Origin: Lycium barbarum
Taxonomy: Eukaryota; Streptophyta; Magnoliopsida; Solanales; Solanaceae
DNA: 64,000 nt
Reading direction: 5' to 3'
Assembly (NCBI RefSeq): GCF_019175385.1
Contig: NC_083344.1
Span: 10,754,725-10,818,724, forward strand
Below, one piece after another: positions 1-12,286 of this stretch. The notes beneath the pieces were generated by a model. The model worked only from the letters and a program-made list of their open reading frames with translations. It was not told where the DNA came from and did not search any database. Position 1 is the first letter of the stretch; every line of letters begins with the position of its first letter. The position numbers and the translations under genes were made by a program.

Positions 1-1770
1 CCAATATGTTGAGCCACATCTCCACCGCAAATTGATGCGAGAGGCGACTTTGACCCCTTTTTAAATCCCAAAAGATCTCATTTTCATCTCAAACTTCCTC
101 ACTTATTTCCCCACATTATTAGAGGGTTATTGAAAGTTCTTAAAGGTTCCACCATACCCCAAAACCTTCCATACCATCAAGAGAGAAGATCAAACATCAA
201 AACCTCAAGATAAATCCATGGAAGATGATAGTTCTTGCTTCTCTTCAAAGTTGTAATGAATTTGGCCTTGAAAGAAGTTAAGGAAAGTGAAGTTCCTCTA
301 TTATAAGGTATGTTCTTCCTATTATTTACATGGTTGAGTTGATGTAAAGGTTTAGTAACTCTTGGAAAGGAAAAGAATCAAAGTGGAAAGTCATAAAGTG
401 TTGAAGTGAAGAAGATGACTATGAGATGAACTTGAAAAGGGATTTTGGATAATTTTGAGATTAAATTGAATATAACTTCTTTATTATGATATTGTGGATG
501 TTGTTATAGTTGTTTGGTAATATGGTGGGAGTCGATAAAATAGGGGAAGTGCTGCCCAAATTTCGTTAGCTCGTCAATTATACTAGGTTGAACTTAAGAT
601 GTTTTCATGACCTAATCTTAGTATGAATCCTCTTGAATGTAGATTTTGCAGACTTTGGAGAAGAACATTAAGTAAATAAGAAGACATAAAGGTATGTTAA
701 GGATAACCCTTTCTTTCCGAAGGCATGATTTCCTTATTGTGAATCCATTTAAGATATCTGTAACGTCCTATTCCTAGAAAATGCTAGAAGCTCATGACTT
801 TCAAGATTCTTAAGATATTATTGATAAAAGATCTTCATTGTTATGATGATAATGATGATGGTGATTCCATAATAGAAATCAGGGGTTTGCCGACCTTATG
901 TCACCCCGATAGAGTTGTAATGTTTCCTTTGGATACTCATGTATATCATATATGTATATAGCTATTTTGTGACACCGAGCCTATATGGCCGGGTATGATA
1001 TCTATTGCACGCACATCACTGCAGTCGGTTATGGACAACATCGATCCTTGATATGGTCTGGTATGGATAATACCGAGACTTGTTGTGGCCAGGTATGGTG
1101 ACACCGAGCCTACATGGTCAGGTATGGTATCACCATATGTATATGTATGAAATGTTTCTTTAGAGAAAGGTTAAGTATGTATGGAAATCATATTAAGAGG
1201 TGTTATGAGGTATAAGTTGTTCTCTTTATCTTATGTTATCTTTATGCTTTCATCATGTTGCTATCCATGCCTTACATACTCAGTACATTGTTCGTACTGG
1301 CGTCATTTTGTTTGTGGACGTTGCATTCATGCCCGCAGGTAGACGGGGAGACAGACATGATTTTTTGGCTGCTTCGTCAGTAATTGCATAGAAGTGCTCC
1401 ATTTGATCCGGAGCTACAGTAGTTGGTATTATTCTTTTGTGTACATATATGGGCATGGCGGGATCCTGTCCCGTCTTTATGATGTTGCGTACTCTATATA
1501 GAGGCTCGCAGACAGAAGTACATGGCTGGATATCCCATAACCTTATTGGTCTATATTTTTGTGTATCATTTTGGTAGCCTTGTCGGCTTGTATATTTGGG
1601 CATAGTTAATGATGTGTCTAAAGATGCGCTAATGTTTGATGGAACTTATACCCTTTTGGTTCATGGTAATTATGAGTTATCCATGTGGCTCACCCAAATG
1701 TGATTATGATAAGATGTCAAGAGATGCTCGGTAGGTTAGCTCCGGGTGCCCGTCCGGTTGGGTCGTGACA
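1..1770 (+). repeat. 5' LTR of element A (Tekay-type Ty3/gypsy), left-truncated by the window edge
   Basis: This is the 3' three quarters of a long terminal repeat. Position 1 aligns with 36596 in the other copy, so roughly 460 bp lie outside the window. It ends in GGTCGTGACA and is followed at once by a tRNA-iMet-type primer site. Its partner, the 3' LTR, is at 30446-30677 plus 36367-38303. It holds degenerate tandem units around CCGAGCCTATATGGCCGGGTATG at about 965-1135 and the CAGTAC/GTACTG hairpin at 1281-1299. By eye the two LTR copies differ often, including a duplicated short segment near 36940 in the 3' copy, so this is an old insertion. Confidence 0.9.
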
Positions 1771-1774
1771 AAAG

Positions 1775-1787
1775 TGGTATCAGAGCA
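1775..1787 (+). other. Primer binding site of element A (tRNA-iMet type)
   Basis: TGGTATCAGAGCA begins four bases after the LTR end. It is the usual plant complement of the 3' end of initiator methionine tRNA, where minus-strand DNA synthesis starts. Confidence 0.92.
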
Positions 1788-1977
1788 GTTCGTCCTATGG
1801 TGTGTCTACTAGCCGTGTTTAATAGAGTCTTTTTTATGGGTGTGAAGCAAACCACACTTATAAACATGAGGCTGCGGGCATTTGGGAATGATTGGCCTTC
1901 TTCTTCATCATAAATTGTGCGATAGAGCCATGATATAAGAATTTCCGTTTTCTTAACCGTGCATTATGTTTTCAGCG

Positions 1978-2031
1978 ATGCTTGAGAAGAGAAAAGCTAC
2001 AGTAGCCCAGAAGGGAAAGACAGTGGCAGGT
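1978..2031 (+). pseudogene. gag of element A, first fragment (start codon to insertion site)
   Basis: The ATG at 1978 opens a short basic N-terminus (MLEKRKATVAQKG...) that aligns with the gag starts of E (MPPKGKATAAQKG) and D. The frame is cut after 18 codons by a solo LTR and resumes at 4921. Bases 1788-1977 are untranslated leader. A TTTTCAG just upstream of the ATG is shared with D and E and resembles a 3' splice site, but splicing is only a possibility. The fragment cannot make protein on its own. Confidence 0.85.
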
Positions 2032-3374
2032 TGTAATGACCCGTATAGTCATTATATTTCTTTTGGCACTTTCGTTGTTCCCGAGCATTGATTGGCTCAC
2101 TTTTGACCTGAGGTGGACTTTTGAGCAAACACACCGTTTTTGGAGTTTCGTCAACTCCAAGAGGTCCGGATGGTTGTTTAGAACCTGTATGTATAATTGG
2201 TTTGGTTCCTAATGTATTGTGGTGCATTTCGGGACTTTGGATGGGAATGAGAAGTACGCACCGGTGGTTGGCTCGGTCAACGAGACCTTTGTTGGAAATT
2301 TTAAGACCACGAGTGCATTCGTAGGGTATTTTTATATGGTTTTAGGTGGTCGGGTTGTGAGCAGATGGCCTCAAAAATAACCCAAAATTTTGATTGAGGA
2401 TGTAGAAAATTTCGGGAAAAATTGGTGTCTGGTGACAATCCAACCGCTGTGGCGGTGACGAGCAGTGGCATTTCATTAAATGTGTCTTAAATAAGTCTTA
2501 AACCCTCATTATTTCATATCTCGATATTGGAGCCCGGGAAAGCTGTTCTTGGAGATAAATTGAGAAAATTGTTAGAGGTAAAACTTTGTCTAACCCTTTA
2601 CTCCTCTCTAATCACTATCATCCTAGATTTCCCCCCTCCCTTTTCAATCCCTTAGAAATGGAATTTGAAGGAGGGTTTTGGGAGACTTCTCCCTAGGGTT
2701 ATACTTGATAAATCGATGATGTTGATACTAAAATTTAAGGAATCTAAGCTTAGTAAACCCATGTCTTCCACTTTTAACGTTGAATTTCGGATTTAGAGAA
2801 TTAGGGTTCATACCCAATTTGGGGGTTTTTACTTGAAATCAGATGTAGACCAATTCTTGAGTTAAATCAATAATTAATGGTTGGGTTATGATCATCTAGG
2901 ACTGAATTTGGTATTTTGCCTCTGAATTTCTCGTTTCTCCCTTGTGGGCCTGTTTCCCCAATTTCTAGGTTTAAAATGGACCTAATTGATATCATAGCAA
3001 TATTTGTATCATTCTTCGTGATTTCTAATATAGAGTTCAATTATGCTTAGACTACTTTGGTTCTGAGCTTCAAAAGAAGGGCAAGGCAAAAAGGTGACTT
3101 GTTGGTGTTGCAGTTCGGCAGTCCAGGTAGGTTATGGTTTACCTTTGGTGAGATTTCATATAGTGAATCATATATTTAGATTATGATGTCAGTGACAGCA
3201 CGTGAACCTTCGGGTGTGAAGTTGGGATGGATATTGCCTTAGGTTGGGCCCTGTTGTGTGTTGGGACTAGCTACCCCATTATATGTGTTTGATTGTTCCA
3301 TTGTGTTGGCTTGATGCCATGTGTAGTTGGTAGATAACGAATGTCTCTTGTTGTCCTGATTCGGATAGGATTGA

Positions 3375-3560
3375 CATACCCGTTACTGGTATTTGTACTT
3401 TGATATATTATTGGCGTACCCACTGTTAGTACTTGAGATTATTGATACATTATTAGCGTACCTACTGTTGGTACTTGATTTATATATGTTGGCATACCCA
3501 TTGTTGGTATTTGTGATGTGATGCATTGTTGGCGTACCCCATTGAGGTACTTGTGATATT
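3375..3560 (+). repeat. Tandem GTACC-loop-GGTAC hairpin units in the solo LTR
   Basis: About four units of roughly 45 bp, each containing a near palindrome such as GTACCcactgttaGTAC or GTACCccattgaGGTAC. Equivalent arrays occur in the LTRs of B, F and fragment H. Confidence 0.75.
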
Positions 3561-4726
3561 GAGCTTTTTTGTTGATGATTGACATATGCATCGCACGCAA
3601 TCCTCATATTTATCATGCATGGCCGATCTCCGGTGATGATCTGATATCGTTGATTGAGCGGAACTGATATTTGATAAACTCTTTTACTTGAGTTATTGTG
3701 AAAAGGCCGATGTTCGAAGATTCATTCCGGAATCATTTTTGATATGAAAATTGACACTTGATAAACTTTTTTACTTGAGTGATTGTGAGGAGGCCGATGT
3801 CCAAGGTTCAATTCCGGAATTATTGATTTGTGAAACTGATAGTTGACAGATTCTTCTGAGTGATTGTGAGGAGGCCGATGCCTGATGGTTATATTCGGGC
3901 ATCGTTGTTACATGGTCGATTCTGATGTTATTCCAAAATAGTTGTTAGTGCATGGACTTCGCGGGTCACCCAGGGTGGTGCCGGTGAAACTCCCCCTGTG
4001 AGAAATTAGCCAGGGCCCCGTCTGTCTGTTGGGCAAAGATCCGGGATGGGTGGCACTTAGACTTTACGAGTCATGCTGGGTTGTGCTACTGAGACGTCGA
4101 TATTTTCGTCCGGAGTACATGTGTACACCTCACTTGCATGGCACGGCATCGCATTCATACCATTATTGCACTGCATTGCATTGCATTGTGACTTGACTGA
4201 GATGTTGTGATGAGTGGATTTGTGATGATCAGATTGTGATGATTCCCCCGTGCGGATTGGTTCAGATCGGATGTACTCAGACTTATTATATTGGGGTTTA
4301 GATGGTTACATAGGTGATGACAGATACTTGGTTATGATTATATTGTCTCATGTTGGTTGGGTTATTTGCTTATCTGCTTTATTTTCTGAATTGTGTTAAC
4401 TATGCTTAGTTGGCCGATGATGCCTACCAGTACTGTTGTTTGTACTGACCTGCACTTGCTGCTTTCTTTTATGAATGTAGAGTACCAGATCAAATCTTCC
4501 TCTTTGACTCATGGCTGATCGACTCCTCAACTTCTACTTGAGTTTTCCAGGATGAGCATGGCGTCCGCTGACCTCGAAGACTCCTCTATTGCTTATGTCT
4601 TACTTTTCGTTCAAGACATGATTTGAGACTATTTATGTATTATAATTCAGACCTTAGTATACGGATTTAGATGCTCTTGTATGACCAGACCAGATACTGG
4701 GGTGGATTCATTACTCCCGCACTTAT

Positions 4727-4790
4727 CTATATTATATTATATTATATTATATTATATTATATTATATTATATTATATTATATTATATTAT
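4727..4790. repeat. (ATATT)n microsatellite
   Basis: About 60 bp of near-perfect ATATT pentanucleotide repeat near the 3' end of the solo LTR. The F 3' LTR has only a short AT-rich stretch here, so this is a local expansion after insertion. Confidence 0.95.
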
Positions 4791-4920
4791 GAGGCTTACA
4801 TTATTTTACTTCTTCCGTTATTAATTTATTAATTGTGAATGTTGAGTTAAGGATTCGCCTACCGAGGTGGGAAAGGTAGGTGCCCTCATGACCTAGGCTA
4901 AAATGGGTCGTGACACGGGT

Positions 4921-5970
4921 AGGAGAACTGAGCGGGTACCGCCGACAGATATAGAAGAGGGCGAGTCTCAGAATGAGGTTCCATCTCGGTCCTCTCATTC
5001 ACCACCTTCTTCAAAGGAGCATGAAGGAGCCTCAGCTCCAGCTCCAGTACCCCCAGTTCATCCACCAAATGGCTTGGGCCAAGAGATTAGAGAGGCCATC
5101 CATTTGCTGACCCAGTTAGTTGCTGCACAGACCCAACGGCAAGGTACGGGATACGGTGATAGAGCTGTCAGTGCCAAAGCCCGTGATTTCATTAGTTTAA
5201 ACCCCCCAAAATTCTTTGGGTCAAAACCCGATAAGGACCCCGCAGAGCTTCAATGATGGAATGTTGAGAACATTGTGGGTAATACATGCTTCGAATGTTG
5301 ACTCGGTCGAGTTGGCCTCCTATAGATTAGGGGATGTTGCGGTTCATTGGTATGCTGTTTGGATGTCTTCTAGAGTAGTCAATGCACCCCTACCGGTATG
5401 GCAAGAGTTTATAGATGCTTTCCTCCGACACTATCTGCCACCAGAGGTTCGACGGGCTAGAGCTGATAGGTTCTGCAATCTTAGACAGGAGAATATGAGT
5501 GCCCTAGAGTCTAGCCTTGATTTTAATTCTTTAGCTAGGTATGCTCCGGCCATGGTAGCTGATCTGGGAGATCGCGTTCATCAGTTTGTGAATGATTTGG
5601 GGCCACATTTTATGGATGAGTGTTTGACTGCCTCACTTCAGGAGGGCATGGATATTTCTCATATTCAGGCCCATGCCCAGAATTTGGAAGAACGACAGTA
5701 ACATCGAAGGAGTAAGCGTGAGCATGATAGGGTTATAGTAAGAGGGCTAGATCCTCAGGTCCTGTTAGCGAGTTTAGAGTGGGTCAAAGGCAGCAGTATT
5801 CTAAGAACTCAGGCCATTCAGCGACTAGTGCACCTCCACGATATGCGGGCCAGAGATTTGATAGACCTATTCACTCCAGACCGGGTCAGAGTTTCAGCGC
5901 TTCGGGTTCTCAGTGTAGGGGTGATTCAAGCCAGACGACACCACCCTTGCCACGATGTACTCAGTGCAGT
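4921..5970 (+). pseudogene. gag of element A, second fragment (capsid region)
   Basis: Continues gag after the solo LTR. The conserved Tekay gag core is easy to read: a leucine-rich stretch (EAIHLLTQLVAAQ) near 5090, NPPKFFGSKPD near 5200, then in a shifted frame the VELASYRLGDVAVHWY, PVWQEFIDAFLRHYLPPEVRRARADRF and ARYAPAMVADLGDRV blocks to about 5700. There is a frameshift near 5245 and a TAA at 5699-5701. The tail enters the zinc-knuckle linker (PRCTQCS) when it is cut by element B at 5971. Gag is the structural protein that packages element RNA; this copy is dead. Confidence 0.9.
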
Positions 5971-8164
5971 TGTAACGACCCGTTTTGTCGTTTCCGTGAT
6001 TCTTCCATTTTTTCCCTCATTGACCAGTTCCTAAGTCTCATTAGAACTATTTTGACTCGAGAAGATAGTTGGCATGACTTCCTAGGCATCGTTTTGGGCT
6101 TTGCAATGTTATCTAGAAAAATTTGGCTTTAAGCGAAAATAGTTTGACTGAGAGTTGACTTTTGGGTGAACGGATTTCATTCGGAGATCCATCGATTCCA
6201 AGAGGTTCATAGACTAATGTATGACGCATTGGTGGGACTGGTTCGGCTCCCAATGCATTCGAATGCATTTTGGGACTTGGTTTCGGAATGGTTATTGAGA
6301 TTTGGGAGTTGACCTAGTCAACGGTATCTCCGTTGGGAAATCTGAGATCACAGGTGCATTCGTAGCATGTTTTTACATGTGGATGCATATTTCGTTTGTT
6401 GAAATCGGACCTTAAATGATTATCGAAAATCGGGTTGGAAAGTTGGTTTTTGGCCGCTCGGGAGTTGACTTAGTCAACGGTATCTCTGTTGGGAATTTTG
6501 AGTGCGCGAATGAGTTTGTAGCGCGTTTTTACCTATATCTACATATTTGGTTTGTCAAAATCGGGTTCCGGATGAGCTTTTGGAGTTCCGGGGCGAAAAA
6601 CCAAAATAAAACCGAGGCATCTGGTGTCTGGTGACCGCTTCAGTGGACCCTTTACCGCTGGGGTGGCACCACTACAGCGCCCTTAGGACCGCTACAGCGG
6701 TTTGACCGCTGAAGCGGTAGTGGTTGCCGCTAAAGCGGTCCCGCTAAAAATTGAAGTCGGGCCCAATATTAAAACCCTCATATCTCCCCCAATTTAAGTC
6801 CAAATAAGGCGATCAATAGCCAAAATTCAAGGAAATTCCTTGAGGAATCCAATGGTGCCATCCAATCAGAATTTCGAGGTCATCTTGGCATGAAAATCGA
6901 GGAAAAACAGAGACTATGTTGGATTTGGTCCTCATTTAGGATACTTTCTCTCTTGGAAGCTTGAGGATGAATGGATTCTTGGTTATTTCTCAAGATTGTT
7001 CCTATGGGTAAAGTCTAAATCTCATGCTTAATAGTTTCCATTAATTAATCCGTTATTTTGGTTTTGTAAAACCCTTCCTCTTCCAAAAATCTCTATGCAA
7101 AACCTAGGGTTCTTCAACCCAAGATTGGGGTTTTTCATGAAAGTGTTCTAAAAATGAATTGACTTCCTAGATTGTGAATAAATGATGTTAATGTTGCTAT
7201 TTATGCTAGATAATAATATATCTAGGCTTGTTAACCAATAATTGTCCATTCTAGAGTTGAAATTCTTGAATCAAAGTTAAGGTTCTTAGACCCAAATTTG
7301 AGGGTTTTCTTAACAATGATGATTTTATTAATTAATTGAGTATTCCTATGATTAAAGTAATGGATTTTTTTCCTTTTGGTATTGAATTTGGTATTTTGGT
7401 CATAAAATTCCCGTTTTACCCTTAAGACCTTTTTCCCTAAATTAAGGGTTAGACTTTGACTCGAATAGAAAGTAGCCAATATGGGTATCATTATTCATGG
7501 TTTCTTACATAGAATTCATATGTGATAGAGTTTGGTTATTTGGAGACGCTTTGAAAGACAAGGCAACGAGTGGGTTCGTGGTACCTGTTCGGCTGCCAGG
7601 TAGGTTATGGCTTCCCTTTCTGGTAGACTCCGGTTAGTTTCCCATATTCGTATATTAGAAGGAACGGAGAACGCATGTATATGAATTGGAGATTTGGGAT
7701 GATCCTGGGATGGTATTGATGTGTGATTGTGTGTTCGGACTTGTGGCCTGTAGATCCCTTAGGTTGTAGATGTGGTTGTTCTTAAGCATCGGTGGATTTG
7801 TGTGACTTGGGAGTAGAGGATGGAACTCATTTGTTCCAAATGATGAAAATTTCCTGTAATATGTGATTACTTGTGTTATTCCATTATTAGTGAAATCTAA
7901 TGGACAAATAGGAGGATAAAATGTACAAACGATTGTGACTGAATTCTAAATGACTTGTGACGAAGGATTTTGAGTGTAGGGTGAGATTCGTGTTCTAAGA
8001 TAATAAGCTAATTTAATGAAGTGGTAATAGTGTATATAGATAGATTGACCTATTGTGTGTTGGGACTAGCCACCCTGTTGTGTTGTGTTAGACTGTTCTA
8101 TTGTGTTGGGTTCATGCCATGAGTTGTTGATAAAGATTATATCCTATTATCCGTCTTGGTTCGA

Positions 8165-8350
8165 ATATATTGTTGACATACCCAATGTTGGTATTGTAAT
8201 ATAGATACATTGTTGGCATACCCACTGTTGGTATTGTGATATTGACATATTGTTGGCATAACCATTATTGGTATTGTGATATTGATATATTGTTAGTATT
8301 GTGATATGATACATTGTTGGCGTACCCCATTATTGGTACTTGTGATATTG
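8165..8350 (+). repeat. Tandem hairpin units, ATACC/GGTAT and GTACC/GGTAC type
   Basis: Four to five units with a core such as ATACCcactgttGGTAT, separated by TGTGATATTGACATATTG-like spacers. The partner array is at 14465-14504 plus 22765-22910. The stem bases change together between units (A-T in some, G-C in others). Confidence 0.75.
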
Positions 8351-8394
8351 AACTTTATTGTTGATGTTGACATATGCACTGCATACATTCTCTC

Positions 8395-8860
8395 ATATTT
8401 ATGATGCATGGCCGATACCCGGTGATGATCTGGTATCGTTGATTGAGTGAAACTGGTATTTTGACAAAACTCTTTTACTTGAGTGATTGTGAGAAGGCCA
8501 ATGTCCGAAGTTCAATTCCGGAATCGTTGACATATGCATTGCATACATTCTCTCATATTCATGATGCATGGCCGATACTCGGGGATGATTCGGTATCGTT
8601 GATTGAGCGAAACCGATATTTTGATAAACTCTTTTACTTGAGTGATTGTGAGAAGGATGATGTCTGAGGTTCAACTCCGGAATTGTTGATAGATGCATTG
8701 CATACATTCTCTCATACTCATGATGCATGGCCGATACCCGGTGATGATCCGGTATCGTTTATTGAGCGAAACTGATATTTTGATAAACTCTTTTGAGTGA
8801 TTGTGAGGAGGCCAATGTCCGATGGTATATTCGGGCATCATTTTTGCATGGAAGATTTCG
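8395..8860 (+). repeat. 160-bp tandem repeat array (about three copies) in B 5' LTR
   Basis: GATGCATGG recurs at 8403, 8563 and 8722, giving periods of 160 and 159 bp. Each unit holds GATACCCGGTGATGAT..GGTATC, itself an inverted repeat, and a CTTGAGTGATTGTGAGAAGG segment. The 3' LTR has the matching array at about 22950-23400 with periods of 166 and 154 bp. Confidence 0.85.
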
Positions 8861-9957
8861 ATGTCATTCCGAAAACGATTATAGTGTATGGGCTCCGTGG
8901 ATCCCCAGAGTGGTGCCGGTGAGACTCCCCCTGTAAGCAATTAGCCAAGGTCCTGTCTGTCAGTTTGGTAAAGATCCGGGATGGGTGGCACTGAGACTTC
9001 GCCAGTCACACTGGGTTGTGCTACTGAGACGTTTATATTTCCATCCGGAGTACATGTGTACACCTCATTTGCATGGCATGACATTGCATCCATACATATT
9101 GCATTCATTGCATTAATACATCTTGCATTGCATTGCATTATGGCTTCTTGAGATGATTTGGTGTTTAATTGTGATGATTGGATTCAGATTGATTTATTCA
9201 GACTTGGCACATTTGGGATTAGATGCTTTACTTAGGCAATGACGTGTACTTGGATCTGGATTTATTGATTGAACTTATTGAGGTATCCTATAGACCGTCC
9301 GTATGATTAGTTATATGTTTGGTCTCTATGTGATGTACTACTAGACTGAAACAGTCGATTTAATGATATGTGAGCTTGACCGGTGAATTAGTAGAATGAA
9401 ATTAATGCTTAAGGGTATTGATATACCGCGTGTGATAGATAGACGTATGAGTTGATTGGGTTGTTATCATGTTTATCTGTGAATTCTTTTACAGATATGT
9501 GTTACTAACCATTATCGGCCTATGATACTTACTCAATACTCGTGGATTGTAATGATATTGCACTTGCTACATCCTTTTTGGGTGTAGACTGTTTTAGGTG
9601 GTTGATTGTGATATGAAGTTGAAATGTGCGGTGCCTATCTGGAAGGACTCTTCCCACTTCATTCCGGGACGGAGGTTGAGTCTTAGAATATAGTGGTAAT
9701 CTAAGATTATTAGTCGCTCTTGTACTAGTCTAGACCAGGTCATGGGAAGTGGATCGAGTCCGTATGTTTTACATCTTTATAATTTTATTAAAAATTGAGT
9801 TTATTGAATATATTATGATGTTTCCGCTGAATTTCTAAGTATCTATTGATTTAAATGAATAGCCTTTACTTAGTTGATGTTTAATCAAGGAGAGGGTTCG
9901 CATACCGAGGTAGGAAAGGTAGGTGGCCACGCGACCCCGAAATGGGTCGTGACAAGT

Positions 9958-9970
9958 TGGTATCAGAGCC
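9958..9970 (+). other. Primer binding site of element B (tRNA-iMet type)
   Basis: TGGTATCAGAGCC starts three bases after the LTR end, complementary to the 3' end of initiator methionine tRNA. This is the standard position for minus-strand priming. Confidence 0.9.
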
Positions 9971-12250
9971 TAGGTTATCGGTCTACTAGGTACAAGAGCA
10001 ATGTGTAGTAGAGTCTCGTGGAATGGTATAGAGACGTCTGTACCCATCCACGAGAGGCTATGAGACATGTTAGGAAAACTCCCTTCATTCCTTCTATTCG
10101 TGCTACTTTGGTCGAATTGGTATCTGTGAATTCTTGTTGTATTCTCCCTCGAATGACAGAAATCTGTTCTAAATTCTGTGCTATCGATTTCGTATGTCAG
10201 GTTACGATACGGTATGAAAAGTGTCGTCTTAATTCGGATGCTTGACGAAGTTTAGTTTTAGTTATTGTGTAAGTTTCCGTTGTGGGAATTTGGTTAAGAT
10301 GTTTCATTGTCGGTTCTTTGAGAGATGTGGAGTTCGCAATAAGAGCCGAAGGATATCTGTGATCCTAGTGGTCGGTTGCTCGGAAATGGTTAATGCATGT
10401 AGGCTTAGTAAGAGCGATCTGTTGAGGGTAGGAATGGATTTGAAAAAAAAAGGGTTTTGACTCCGATGCGAAGAAGAGTGTGAGTTCGCTAGGGATTACC
10501 AGATTCAACTAGTATAGTGATTGTGTATGGTAGAGAAGAGAGGTTGAGAGTAAGTACTAACAGGTCGATATTGTGAGGGAGCATAGAGAATTCAAATTCT
10601 TAAGGGGATTGGTATTAGTACTTGTTGTGGAAATGGAATTGAGTCGAGATAAAGAAGATTTGGATAGAAAATTCTTGAGCACTAAAAAGGAAAAAATTGG
10701 TATCTGGCATGCTTATGAGAATGTGTTTGTGACTATTGTGAGAGTGAGATTCTAGTAACCAAGCAACTGTTAGGAGTTATGTCCAGTATCGGATTGAGAC
10801 CGAGAGCCTTTGTGTTTGTTGTGTGGCTTCGGTGAGTTTTATTATTTATCGGTGTTGTTATCCGGTTGAAGTTGATGGTATAGTTGCTTGAAGGGTTAGG
10901 TGTGCTTAGGTTCGACAATGGAGACATTCTAATTTAGTGAATCAGAGATGAGGCTAGTATAGTAAAGTTCCTTAGAGTGGCGCAACAGAAGCGTGATGGT
11001 TTGAATGATTTCTGAGCGGTAATGAAAGTGGCTTAAATATGTTATGAAGATAGAATTATTGAGATAGGATATCTCACTATTGATTTTGAGGATTAGAATT
11101 CATAGTTCGAATTTAAGGCGACACTTCTACCAAAATCGTGGATCAGTCGTGATACCCTTGTGATGGATTTTTTGTATGGACTGTGAAAGCGATGAGTTTG
11201 ACTAAGGAATACTACTGAGTTGTACTAAGAGATCTATAAATGAGTAATATTGATAGAACGACTTTGGACTTTATGGATTAGAAGTGATTTATGGGACTGC
11301 ATGTTCTTAGTATCAAAAAAATTCGGGTGGCATAAAATATATGTATTGGGTGCGGTTGAGAAACTAGAGGTTGCGTTCCCGTGATTTTGTTATCAGGTGC
11401 CTTGAGGACGATTCAGATAAGACTCAACTTTTAAGATTGAGAGAAATGAACTATGGTTTGCTATGCACTGTAAGAGTGTGATGGGTCTCGAATCTTGGAA
11501 TCAGTTTGTGTGATTATTGATATATTCTGAAATAGTGCGTTCATTGTGGGTCATTATGGTTTGAATGGAAATGGTTAGATCGAGTTTGTAACTCCAAGGG
11601 AACTTATGGGTTCCAAGTAAATCAGTTTAAACAAATGTGATAAGGAACGCCTAATTTTTTAGGTTTGTTATTAGCAGTCCTTGTGGTATTTCACCAGAGT
11701 TAGCCCCTCGATTAGTACAATGGGCTATAATGATAATGGTTGTGCTTCAGAGAGATTCTAGGATTGTGATAAGGCTTTGTTCTGATCATTGGATGTTGGC
11801 AGATCCTACTCTAAGCAGTACTTGATGGTAAGTTCCTAGATAAGTGATATGAAGAGTTAAGGAGACTTAAGATTGACCAAGTTGGCTACGAGAAAGACAA
11901 GTTTCAATGAAATAGCTTAGAGTTTTCTGCGAGATTTAGGATTGTCTTTTGGAAAGAGTAAGTCATGGTTTCAGTTTGTATTGTGTACTTCGAAGAAATT
12001 GTGATTTAGGGAGCGACTAGCTTAGAATATCTTACCAGTTCTGAATGTTTTATGATTAGTTATGTCCAAAGGTTCGTGCTATTTGATTTATCTATGAGAG
12101 ATCCGTTGTGTGTTTTAGAGACATGGTAATGGGGTCTTTTGGCTAAGTGCGAATGAATTGTGGTTTGGGTTTGCTTCTTGTTGTAAGAGCTTCGTGTTGG
12201 TTGTGATATGATTCCCTTGGTTACCGTAATATTCTCCTACTCTCGTTCTT

Positions 12251-12266
12251 CGCTCGAGGACGAGCG
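12251..12266 (+). promoter_or_regulatory. Pre-LTR hairpin with AGGA loop, element B
   Basis: CGCTCG-AGGA-CGAGCG forms a perfect six-base-pair stem ending 20 nt before the 3' LTR. The loop is the same as in elements A, C, D, E and F, while the stem differs from theirs. Confidence 0.8.
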
Positions 12267-12286
12267 ACTGTTTAATTGGTATCTGA

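Larger units (their letters stand above)
2032..4915 (+). mobile_element. Solo LTR of the F family, inserted in gag of element A
   Basis: The sequence starts TGTAATGACCCG and ends GGGTCGTGACA, so the termini are imperfect 11-base inverted repeats. It splits the gag frame cleanly. The flanks CAGGT (2027-2031) and CGGGT (4916-4920) are a five-base target duplication with one difference. Length 2884 bp, matching the F 3' LTR (2698 bp) in length and sequence order. It has no internal region and no second LTR, which is the product expected from LTR-LTR recombination. It contains the GTACC/GGTAC repeat array (3375-3560), the CAGTAC hairpin (4428-4447) and a TATAT microsatellite. Confidence 0.9.
5971..9954 (+). 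repeat. 5' LTR of element B
   Basis: A 3984-bp LTR from TGTAACGACC to GGTCGTGACA. From the 5' end it holds a segment rich in GACCGCT/AGCGGT motifs (about 6640-6745), a GTACC/GGTAC-type array (8165-8350), a 160-bp tandem array (8395-8860), a GCATT-rich stretch (9065-9140) and a degraded CAGTAC hairpin near 9535. It is about 400 bp longer than the 3' copy, which lacks the counterpart of about 8942-9335. Confidence 0.9.
9955..12286 (+). other. Internal region of element B, no recognisable coding sequence
   Basis: It begins with a primer site and ends with the AGGA hairpin, so it is a complete internal region of 2332 bp. No frame gives gag, protease, reverse transcriptase or integrase motifs. 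The longest ORFs are under 80 codons and look random. The beginning (GTAGAGTCTCGTGGAATGG onward) aligns with the internal start of element F, so B and F belong to related families. No run of purines precedes the 3' LTR. Confidence 0.75.

Noticed and set aside
8395..8860. CRISPR-like array of regular repeats
   Set aside because: Plain 160-bp tandem duplication inside an LTR, duplicated in the partner LTR; no short repeats with unique spacers and a eukaryotic context.
9958..9970. tRNA-like matches next to LTR ends
   Set aside because: They are 13-18-nt primer binding sites, not tRNA genes; no cloverleaf can be formed from the flanks.
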